From: Endomicrobium sp.
Lineage (GTDB): Bacteria; Elusimicrobiota; Endomicrobiia; Endomicrobiales; Endomicrobiaceae
Direction of reading: 5' to 3'
Length of the DNA stretch: 38,797 bases
Assembly: GCA_031264325.1 (NCBI GenBank)
Contig: JAISEE010000034.1
Location: 1 to 38,797, forward strand
The translations under genes and the position numbers were made by a program. Positions 30,930 through 38,797 of this stretch are shown piece by piece. A model generated the notes under the pieces. That model searched no databases, was not told the origin of the DNA, and saw nothing but the letters and a program-made list of their open reading frames with translations. The first letter of the stretch is position 1, and each line of letters begins with the position of its first letter.

Positions 30930-31860
30930 ATAAATAATATAAACTATACACAACACACATTTCCCACAAAATATATAACGCTTTTCACATTCACGACTAG
31001 GGGTGTCAACTTTTATTATCGTAACATATCTCTCAAGTTTCTCAAAAAAATTTTACATATACTTATACTGTGTTTCATCAATTTGAATTGTCTTGCTCTT
31101 ATGTCCACCGTATTAATAAACCCATCTTGTCAAGCTACGCAAACAACACGTCATGCTTGTAACAACACCAGCCCATTGCTAAGTATGGTACCAGGGGAGA
31201 GGTTTATAACTTACTTCACAAGAACCCAAAGTACTATATAACGCTATAACAGCGCCATATCTTTCATGAGGTGTTTCTTACTTGACGCCAACTCACGCAC
31301 TGACACCAATAAATATTTCCAAACTTTACTATCTACTCATGACCCTTTATCCACACACTAAAAGCTTTTTCAATATGTCAAAATGTCAAACTATGAAAGA
31401 ACACCTTCCATTTATCTTTTCCAAATGCAATATCGCTATCTCGTTATTTGTAATATAATTTTATTTCTTTTGCCGTTGTATGTAACATCTAAATATTTAC
31501 TCATATACACTTACTTTATCTCTAACCCTTATCGCTTAGTTTTATATTTTCACACACTAAACATTTAACACTCCACGCTATTCACTTCGCATGCTCTTTC
31601 ATAAATACAGCATCGTTAAACTTCATCTATCTTTTCTTACTCACTACTAGACATTTATCGATATATTTTCTTCGTATTTATAGTCATCATTATATTGCCT
31701 CTGTTGTTTATTGTGTCCCATTTTATTCTTGTTATCTCTTTATTTCTAAGTACCATATTTCTTTTTTGCAATACATTTTCTCTTACTTTTTTATCAGTTG
31801 ACTTTATTACTATCTTTATTTTTTATCCTTCTTAATAGTTCAAATATTTACTAGATGTAA
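30930..31860. other. C-rich, G-poor block, possibly a decayed minus-strand gene
   Basis: Over about 900 bases the plus strand is markedly poor in G: counting by hand, 31501-31560 has 15 C and 2 G, and 31561-31620 has 17 C and 5 G. Flanking DNA shows no such skew. On the purine-rich minus strand one frame is open for 55 codons (31655-31822, including NMVLRNKEITRIKWDTINN), and another at about 30915-31265 reads protein-like text (YGAVIALYSTLGSCEVSYKP) with few stops. A plus-strand frame is also fairly open (30915-31241), but pyrimidine-rich DNA lacks stops by composition. I recognise no family. Confidence 0.4.
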
Positions 31861-31889
31861 AAAACTTTTTTGGAAAATTTATATGATAT

Positions 31890-32796
31890 AAAACTATGGA
31901 TATGTAACAAAAATATGAAAATTTATGATAAAAAACAAATCATATATATATCATACAATGCAAAATACAAAAATCGAAGAATACAAAAGAGTCTTAAAAA
32001 AATACATGGATAATTTGGAAAATAGGTTCTTAGCATAATTCTACCGCATGAAAATAATATTATGTTAATTAAATTTTGACTATTGGGTACCTAACGATAT
32101 CACTTGGCATAAATAAAATCCAATACAAACTTTTTAGATACTCGCTTCATAAATGCGACAGAAGCTTTTTCCTGGTGTTCAAAATTGAAAAATCATAAAA
32201 ATATACTTTTAATCATAAATTGATAAGCACAGTTTAACAATGGTGATAAATAAATGACCTCAGTCTGAAATATTAATTTATGTATTGTGGTAATAAAAGA
32301 ATTGAAGACAAAGACGGCAAAAAGGTCTATTCCAGACAAAAGAAGCCATAGAAATTTTAAAAGTGGCAACTCTTTCAACTACAAAACAAAACGACGTAGT
32401 TTTATGCCCCTTCTTTTTGGCACAGACATAACAAGCAGTCGCTAAAAGTTTTGTCATAAATTTATCAGCCTAAAAAATTGTATACAGATATAATAACAAT
32501 AACGAGAATAAAAAAAACATAAATAGTTTATTATCTAAAGGCAGTCTGGATTGAAACGCTTAAAAAAACAATAAAAATTTTTTTGTAAATCTCATTAAAA
32601 AAATATTATAGGTATAGGTGAATTTTTTATATACCCACTAAAAGATGTAGATATAATAAACAAACTAAAGCTTTATCAGGCGGTAATTTACATTATGAAG
32701 ATACTAACCGGCTATATCCATAAAATAGAAATTATTATTCAACAAGCATTGTCCCATGTAAACAAGTTGAAATTATGGTTGTACTTAAAACAATAA
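31890..32796 (+). pseudogene. CcrM/HinfI-type N6-adenine DNA methyltransferase gene, broken
   Basis: Conserved blocks of a beta-class adenine methyltransferase occur in order on the plus strand across several frames. They are EEYKRVLKK, TWIIWKIGS (32004-32030, family IWVIGSYHN), DYWVPNDITWHK (32078-32113), DTRFINATEAFSWCSK (from 32137, family GTRF.NAHETLIW.SK), RIEDKDGKKVYSRQ, and STTKQNDVVLCPFF (about 32374-32418, family STTKPGDV.LDPFFG.GTT). Next come AVAKSF and HKFISLKN, then the C-terminal RAMA domain as GGNLHYED (about 32674-32700) and TGYIHKIEIIIQQA (about 32707-32750, family SGSIHKIGA..Q.AP). A TGA replaces the Trp of the MRSDW block. The N-terminal part with the DPPY motif is missing or unrecognisable. 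Such enzymes usually methylate GANTC. Confidence 0.9.
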
Positions 32797-33310
32797 ATTG
32801 CCATTGCTTGATGATTTGAAAATAAAGTATACAAAAATATATCATAACAAAGTACAAAATTTAATTTTTTTGTCATACTTTACTTGTGGGACTATCTTAG
32901 TGGCTATTGTCTTGTTTAAAATTTACCATAAAGTGTGTAACTCTATAAAAAAAATACTAAATATGTGATATCATTATGATTATTACAACTTTTTACAAAA
33001 AAAACTATCACTCAAAAAAACAAATGAAAATGATGACAAAAGTATTAAAATATTAATGTGGTCAAGCAAAAAATTGAACACAGTAATACAGTATATACAA
33101 ATTTCAAATTACATGAACATTTTTAACTGTTGATTACAATCAACAGTTAATGTAAAAAAAACCAAAATAAAATTATAAACAACAAATGAGTAATTTGATA
33201 AGACTTATAATGCTCAATAATTTTAAACTACTATCGTTTCTTGTCAGATGATATATATTAAAAACCATTACAACATCTCAATATTCAGAAACATAAAACA
33301 TATCAAACAA
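32797..33310. other. Gene-free stretch with a GC-containing inverted repeat
   Basis: I see no gene in about 510 AT-rich bases. The notable element is a perfect inverted repeat at 33123-33150, described separately. Otherwise there are only short open stretches with no recognisable motif. Confidence 0.5.
33123..33150. repeat. Perfect inverted repeat, 13-bp arms
   Basis: TTAACTGTTGATT and its exact complement are separated by AC. It lies about 160 bases beyond the 3' end of tRNA-Gly. No U-tract follows it in either direction, so it is not a normal intrinsic terminator; a protein-binding site or an RNA-processing hairpin is possible. Confidence 0.6.
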
Positions 33311-33381
33311 GCGGGCGATGGGATTTGAACCCACGACCTTCTCGTTGGCAACGAGACGTTCTACCACTGAACTACACCCGC
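33311..33381 (-). tRNA. tRNA-Gly (GCC)
   Basis: The minus strand folds into a full cloverleaf. The acceptor stem GCGGGTG pairs with the 3' end, the D-arm is GTTCAGTGGTAGAAC, the anticodon loop TTGCCAA lies in a CTCGT/ACGAG stem, and the T-arm has GGTTCAAATCC. The length is 71 bases. The CCA end is not encoded. It follows tRNA-Leu by 18 bases and is probably cotranscribed with it. Confidence 0.96.
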
Positions 33382-33399
33382 AAAAATACCTAATTAAAT

Positions 33400-33480
33400 G
33401 CTGAGGGCGGGATTTGAACCCGCAATCCAATTAGGACACGCCCCTCAAACGTGCGCGTATACCAATTCCGCCACCTCAGC
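33400..33480 (-). tRNA. tRNA-Leu (GAG)
   Basis: An 81-base class II tRNA on the minus strand. The acceptor stem GCTGAGG pairs with CCTCAGC, the D-loop has TTGGTATACGC, the anticodon loop is TTGAGGG (anticodon GAG), a long variable arm follows, and the T-arm has GGTTCAAATCC. CCA is not encoded. It begins 15 bases after the secG stop, a common secG-tRNA-Leu arrangement. Confidence 0.95.
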
Positions 33481-33495
33481 AAACGGTTTATTTAC

Positions 33496-33804
33496 TTACC
33501 TGGTTTTTACAGAGTCTTCTGTAGGGATACTTGGAAGTCGGCTTATAATAGATGTCATGCTTATATTTGTTGAAAGTTTTGTAAGCATCAAAGATGTAAA
33601 CAAAAATATACAAGCCATAATTATCGTCATTTTTTTTACAAAAGCCATCCCAGAAGATGCATTAAAAATTTGATCAGAACCACCTCCGACTCCAAAAATA
33701 CCTCCAATTCCTCCACTTTTTTTTGCCTGTAGAAGAACTATAAAAATTAATCCTATACATATTGAATAATGAGCAAACTTAAAAACAAAGAATAAAAAGT
33801 TCAT
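33496..33804 (-). CDS. secG: Protein-export membrane protein SecG
   Basis: This is an accessory subunit of the SecYEG translocon. The 102 residues have two membrane helices (about 4-25 and 53-75) with the conserved IVLLQ.KKSGGIGGIFGVGGG stretch between them. The tail is polar. No Shine-Dalgarno site is visible, and the proposed promoter places transcription only a few bases before the ATG. tRNA-Leu and tRNA-Gly follow in the same direction. Confidence 0.92.
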   Translation of the reverse strand: MNFLFFVFKFAHYSICIGLIFIVLLQAKKSGGIGGIFGVGGGSDQIFNASSGMAFVKKMTIIMACIFLFTSLMLTKLSTNISMTSIISRLPSIPTEDSVKTR

Positions 33805-33813
33805 AATATTGCT

Positions 33814-33842
33814 ATTTTATAACAAAAAACTTGGTGTGTCAA
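33814..33842 (-). promoter_or_regulatory. Promoter of secG and the two tRNAs
   Basis: On the minus strand TTGACA (33837-33842) is 17 bases from TAAAAT (33814-33819). The expected start near 33807 lies about three bases before the secG ATG, implying an almost leaderless message. Confidence 0.65.
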
Positions 33843-33942
33843 ATTGTTTTTACTTATTGTTGATGTTTTTGTAAGTTTTTATTATGAAAATATTTGGAAC
33901 GTTAATTGAAATGAAAACTGAAACATAGACATTATATTTATT

Positions 33943-35193
33943 TTATTTTTTATCTGGAAGAACGGTTATCCCGGGAAGATCTTTACCCTCTAAGAATTCT
34001 AAAAATGCCCCACCGCCAGTAGAAATGTGACTTATTTTTTTATCTATTCTCGCTTTTTTTGCAGCAGTGATAGAATCACCACCTCCAATAACAGATATAA
34101 CTCCTTTGTCTGTAACGTCAGCAACCACTTTCGCAATTTCAACAGTTCCTTTTGAAAATTCATCTATTTCAAAAATTCCCAAAGGTCCATTCCAAACTAT
34201 TGTTTTCGCCGATTTAATGATTTCAGCAAATTTTTCTATTGATTTAACTCCAATATCTACACCCATAAAACCGTCGCGTATAGCTTCATCAATAGTATTT
34301 TCTATAGTAGCATCTGAAGTCACGTTTTTTTTTATAAAATCAATTTTATTTGTAATGACATGATCGACAGGAAGTAAAAAGTTAACTTTCCTTTCTTTAG
34401 TTTTTTTAAAAATATCCAAAGCTAAATCAAGTTTATCATTTTCAACCAAAGACGCTCCCGTGTTTACGTCTTGAGCTTTTAAAAATGTGTAAGCCATAGC
34501 TCCACCAATGATAATAGAGTCAACCTTTTCTAAGAGATTTTTTATAATGCTTATTTTGTCAGAAACTTTTGCTCCGCCAAGAATTGCTAAAAAAGGTCTT
34601 ACGGGATTCTCAAGAATTTTTCTCAAAAATTTTAATTCTTTTTTAACAAGAAATCCTGTTGCAGCATCTTTAACATATTTAACAATACCTGTTGTTGAAG
34701 CGTGTGATCTGTGTACTGCCCCAAATGCATCTTGAATAAAAACTTCGCCCATAGAAGCAAGATCTTTGGCAAAAGTATCCATAGAAGATTTGTTTTTCTC
34801 GCCACTATCATTTTTGCTTTCTTCTCCAGGATGAAATCTTAAATTTTCAAGTAAAAAAATTTGTCCTGGTTTTAAATTTTTTGCCACTTTTTTAGACTCA
34901 ACACTTACACAGTTTTCGCTAACAAATTTAATAGATTTACCCAAAATTTTACCTAAACGAATGGCTATAGGTTTCAGGCTCATTTCAGAAACAACTTTGC
35001 CTTTTGGTCTACCTAAATGCGACATAAGAATTATCGAGGCGTTTTTTTTCAATAAATACTCTATTGTAGGAAGGGTCTCCATGATTCTCTTATCGTTTGT
35101 TATTTTAAAATTTGCGTCAAAAGGTACATTATAATCCACCCTAACTAAAACTTTTTTCCCTCTTACATCAATATCAGTAAGCGTCTTTTTCAC
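33943..35193 (-). CDS. pgk: Phosphoglycerate kinase
   Basis: This enzyme transfers phosphate from 1,3-bisphosphoglycerate to ADP. The 416 residues include the substrate site VRVDYNVPFD, SHLGRPKG, LLENLRFHPGEE, GGAKVSDKI and the nucleotide site GGGDSITAAKK near the end. Translation starts at GTG (35191-35193), preceded by a G5 ribosome site. It follows gap by 158 bases and probably has its own or a shared promoter. Confidence 0.96.
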   Translation of the reverse strand: MKKTLTDIDVRGKKVLVRVDYNVPFDANFKITNDKRIMETLPTIEYLLKKNASIILMSHLGRPKGKVVSEMSLKPIAIRLGKILGKSIKFVSENCVSVESKKVAKNLKPGQIFLLENLRFHPGEESKNDSGEKNKSSMDTFAKDLASMGEVFIQDAFGAVHRSHASTTGIVKYVKDAATGFLVKKELKFLRKILENPVRPFLAILGGAKVSDKISIIKNLLEKVDSIIIGGAMAYTFLKAQDVNTGASLVENDKLDLALDIFKKTKERKVNFLLPVDHVITNKIDFIKKNVTSDATIENTIDEAIRDGFMGVDIGVKSIEKFAEIIKSAKTIVWNGPLGIFEIDEFSKGTVEIAKVVADVTDKGVISVIGGGDSITAAKKARIDKKISHISTGGGAFLEFLEGKDLPGITVLPDKK

Positions 35194-35351
35194 TTAAAAC
35201 CCCCAGTTTTGACTAAAAACCGCGCAGCGCAAAATTTAATACGCAAGTCACGGTCTTAATTATAATTTATGAGTTTTATTTTTATTTTACATTAAATAAG
35301 TATAATACTAAAATATAATTGTTAAAGCTTACTTAGTTATTATAAAACAAA

Positions 35352-36383
<1,032 letters not shown>

Positions 36384-36462
36384 TTAAGTTGAAAATATTA
36401 TATTAGAGAGCTAGGCCTTTACTGCAGTTTGTTTTAGATTGTTTTAGATAATATATAATATA

Positions 36463-36491
36463 ATAGTATAAAAATATGTTGATTTTGTCAA
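36463..36491 (-). promoter_or_regulatory. Promoter of gap
   Basis: Minus-strand TTGACA (36486-36491) and TACTAT (36463-36468) are 17 bases apart; an overlapping TATACT would give 15. The predicted leader of gap is about 95 bases. Confidence 0.55.
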
Positions 36492-36511
36492 ACTTAGAAA
36501 ACAGATTTATT

Positions 36512-37156
36512 TCACCAAAGTAAACTTTTAACAGAAGGACAAATTTTGTTCAGTAGACAATTCTCATGATTTGGTTTTCTCGCTTTGCAAATTCTTTTTC
36601 CCAAAGCTTGTATAAGTAGAGAGAAGTTAATCCAATGCTGTTTAGGAATTATCATCATTAAATCTTTTTCTACTTTAACAGGATTTTTATGTTTTGTAAG
36701 CTTGAGTAAATTCGATATTCTTATAACATGCGTATCAACTGCAATTCCTTCTGTCTTACAAAAAGCATGCCCTAAAATGACATTAGCAGTTTTTCTTGCA
36801 ACTCCTGGAAGTTTAAGAAGTTCTATCATCGTTTGCGGAACTTTGTCATCATATAATCTTAATATCATTTGAGCAGATTTTATAATATTTTTGGCTTTGT
36901 TTCTAAAAAATCCTGCAGATTTTATACAACTTTCGAGCTTAGATATGTCTGCATTGGCGTAATCTTGCAGCCGCTTGTATTTTTTAAACAAGTCTTTTGT
37001 TATTCTGTTTACTCTTTCATCGCTACATTGAGCGGATAATATCACAGCAACAAGAAGTTCAAAAGGATTTGAAAATTTAATTGGACATTTTATATAACCA
37101 AAGACTTCTTTTAAATTTTTTATTATTTTTAAAACATATTTTTTATCTTTTTTCAC
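36512..37156 (-). CDS. nth: Endonuclease III, with a His in place of one cluster Cys
   Basis: This bifunctional DNA glycosylase/AP lyase acts on oxidised pyrimidines. The 214 residues keep the HhH motif LPGVARKTANVIL with catalytic Lys122, and the catalytic Asp141 in VDTHV. The 4Fe-4S loop should be C-x6-C-x2-C-x5-C, but here it reads Cys190, His197, Cys200, Cys206: the second ligand is His (codon CAT). Everything else looks normal. The cluster may be held by 3Cys/1His or be less stable. The gene abuts suhB with no gap. Confidence 0.93.
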   Translation of the reverse strand: MKKDKKYVLKIIKNLKEVFGYIKCPIKFSNPFELLVAVILSAQCSDERVNRITKDLFKKYKRLQDYANADISKLESCIKSAGFFRNKAKNIIKSAQMILRLYDDKVPQTMIELLKLPGVARKTANVILGHAFCKTEGIAVDTHVIRISNLLKLTKHKNPVKVEKDLMMIIPKQHWINFSLLIQALGKRICKARKPNHENCLLNKICPSVKSLLW

Positions 37157-37939
37157 TTAATAGTCCCGTATGATACCGAAAATTTTGTTATGCATAGCTA
37201 AACTGTTTGCAACAAGCAAAGTTGTCTTAAATAGAGGGCTTTTATCACCGTTGTAATCGGAAATTATACCGCCTGCTTCTTTGGCTATTAAAATACCTGC
37301 AGCTATATCCCAAGGTTTTAAACCTTCTTCCCAAAAAAATTCAAAACGACCGCAAGCAACATATGCTAAATCTAAAGCTGCTGATCCAAGTCTTCTTACG
37401 CCCTGCACTTCATGTACTATATTGTCAAAATTTTTCATTACCCTTTTACTATCTTTTCTAAAATAATATGGAAAGCCAGTAGCCGCCAAAGATCTAATAG
37501 CATTTTGATTTTTTGAAACATTTATTCTTTTACCATTGAGCCAAGATCCTTTATTTTTTTCAGCTATAAAAATTTCTTTCATTACAGGCGCATAAATAAC
37601 ACCGGTAATAATTTCATCTTTATATTTTAATCCGATAGAGACACAAAACATAGGTAAACCGTGAACAAAATTTACTGTTCCATCTAAAGGATCTATAATC
37701 CAACAATAATCTTTATCTGTTTCTTTTATGCCATCTTCTTCAGCTAAAATTCCGTGTTCAGGAAAAATATCTTTAATTATCTTTATTATAGCCTTCTGAG
37801 CATTTTTATCCGCTTGTGTAACAGGATCTACTTCTCCTTTGTACTCAATATTTAATTTTCCGTTATAATGGCTAAGCAAAACATTCACTCCAGTTTTTGC
37901 CGCAGCTAAAGCTGTATTTGCATAAGATGAAAATTTCAT
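37157..37939 (-). CDS. suhB: Inositol monophosphatase family protein (SuhB-like)
   Basis: This Mg2+-dependent phosphatase has 260 residues. The metal-binding motifs are present: AEEDG (about 70), WIIDPLDGTVNFVHG (about 88-102), and WDIAAGILIAKEAGG (about 210-224). Family members hydrolyse inositol phosphates or related sugar phosphates, and SuhB also assists rRNA transcription in E. coli; the substrate here is unknown. The nth start codon directly follows its stop, so the two are probably cotranscribed. AAGGAG precedes the ATG. Confidence 0.9.
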   Translation of the reverse strand: MKFSSYANTALAAAKTGVNVLLSHYNGKLNIEYKGEVDPVTQADKNAQKAIIKIIKDIFPEHGILAEEDGIKETDKDYCWIIDPLDGTVNFVHGLPMFCVSIGLKYKDEIITGVIYAPVMKEIFIAEKNKGSWLNGKRINVSKNQNAIRSLAATGFPYYFRKDSKRVMKNFDNIVHEVQGVRRLGSAALDLAYVACGRFEFFWEEGLKPWDIAAGILIAKEAGGIISDYNGDKSPLFKTTLLVANSLAMHNKIFGIIRDY

Positions 37940-38530
37940 TTTATCTCCTTATTTTTCAATATCAATTATTATAGTTGTATAATTCCAAATCTTTCGCCAG
38001 GTATCGCTAAATTTCATTATTAAGTTAATATTTTAGTGGTGAAATAAAACGTCAAATTTTTATTTTGTTTAGAGCGTTAAAACAAAAAGATTCATATCTA
38101 CCGATGAATATTATTTTTCAAAATGATTTAAAAATTTTATATTATCAGTGATTATGAGCTAAACATTTTTACCTTAAAACATAAGAATAATTTGTCTTAA
38201 ATTCAGAGTTTATACTATAAATATTTATCATTATCTGTCATCTATCACAAAAAAAACTCACTTGTATATTCCTGTATAGCTCGCACATGTCAAAACATTT
38301 AATAGAGATTTATTCATTCCTGTTTTCAAATGACACAACAAGAGTTTTATTATCTTTAATTAACAAAGCGAATATTCACATATAGCATGAGGCGTTCATA
38401 TTTTTAAAATACCTAAATTAATGAAGAAACTTATTTATTGTTAAACAATTTACGTTATTTAGAAAAAATTTCAGGACATTATTTTGTTTGATTTGTAAAA
38501 ATTATTTTTTGCTCATGCTTCAATTATATT
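37940..38530. other. Gene-free stretch upstream of suhB
   Basis: About 590 AT-rich bases without an intact gene. On the minus strand one frame around 38190-38370 reads coding-like text (DNKTLVVSFENRNE, then further pieces) with two internal stops, suggesting a remnant. A TATAAT at 37968-37973 (minus strand) could serve suhB, without a recognisable -35. Confidence 0.4.
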
Positions 38531-38797
38531 TTAGCTCCACTTTTTTGATAAAAATTGTTTTAAAATTTGACATCCTTGAGTGATAGGTAAACAAACTAAA
38601 ATAATAAATGGAGCATCATTAATTATAACAGCTTGTACAGAGCTATATGTTTAGACTCAACTTTCACCAAAAATATTTAGGAAAGATAGAAAAAGCTGAA
38701 CAGCTATAGAAGCAAAAAATTCTTTATAAGCTCAGTATTTATATTTTTTACCTCTCTTCCATCTTCTCTTTCTTCCAAACATAAAACCTAAACCATC
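38531..38797 (-). pseudogene. 3' end of a membrane-protein gene with three internal stops
   Basis: One minus-strand frame runs 89 codons from the window edge to a TAA at 38531-38533 and keeps register throughout. It reads a basic stretch (FGRKRRWKRGKKYKY), then hydrophobic segments (FFASIAVQLFLSFLNIFG and INDAPFIILVCLPITQG) and a KKWS end. It is broken by TGA, TGA and TAA. TGA could come from TGG (Trp) and TAA from CAA (Gln), so single point changes would explain all three. It looks like a recently lost polytopic membrane protein; I do not recognise the family. It continues beyond the window. Confidence 0.6.

Noticed and set aside
30915-31241. Plus-strand ORF of 108 codons as a real gene
   Set aside because: The DNA is pyrimidine-rich on this strand, which by itself removes stop codons. 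The translation has no recognisable motif or ribosome site, and the purine-rich opposite strand looks more like the coding side.
38531-38797. TGA read as tryptophan
   Set aside because: Intact genes here use TGG for Trp and TGA as a stop (for example yebC), and the same frame also has a TAA.

Overview
The window looks like part of the chromosome of a very AT-rich bacterium undergoing genome reduction. My best guess is an Endomicrobium-type endosymbiont (phylum Elusimicrobiota, the 'Termite group 1' symbionts of termite-gut flagellates). This rests on general character: low GC, a complete leucine pathway and ATP synthase, a Gram-negative style EnvC/FtsX envelope set beside SpoIID, and long gaps filled with decayed genes. 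No 16S rRNA gene is present, so the assignment is an inference. All intact protein genes but one lie on the minus strand.

Layout. 1-530: two tandem-repeat arrays. 531-6073: leuA-leuC-leuD-leuB-asd operon (leucine synthesis plus aspartate semialdehyde dehydrogenase). 6074-7977: gene-free, decayed. 7978-10113: dusB and tsaD. 10398-11640: a small membrane-anchored remnant and a wrecked ctpA protease gene. 11716-13626: envC and ftsX. 13844-14485: an unidentified remnant and a wrecked scpA. 14499-16177: trpS and an M50 protease gene. 16318-17187: a wrecked queA. 17194-21866: spoIID, ruvB, ruvA, ruvC and yebC. 22014-28031: complete F-type ATP synthase operon atpBEFHAGDC. 28032-33310: mostly eroded DNA with one intact plus-strand gene (DJ-1/PfpI family), a C-rich/G-poor block, and the remains of a CcrM/HinfI-type adenine DNA methyltransferase. 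33311-37939: tRNA-Gly, tRNA-Leu, secG, pgk, gap, nth and suhB. 37940-38797: eroded DNA and the 3' part of a membrane-protein pseudogene.

Together the intact genes cover amino-acid supply (leu/asd), energy (ATP synthase, lower glycolysis), recombination and repair (RuvABC, endonuclease III), tRNA modification (TsaD, Dus) and envelope/division (EnvC, FtsX, SecG, SpoIID). The pseudogenes show what is being lost: queuosine (queA), the condensin kleisin (scpA), C-terminal processing protease (ctpA), and an adenine methylation system (ccrM-like). I recognised these four by reading conserved motifs across shifting frames in the gaps, not from any single long ORF.

I found no CRISPR array, intact insertion sequence, rRNA or convincing novel multi-gene system. 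The points most worth a second look are the 17-bp tandem array, the CcrM-type remnant, the C-rich block, the His-for-Cys substitution in endonuclease III, the very short ATP synthase delta subunit, and the almost leaderless secG.
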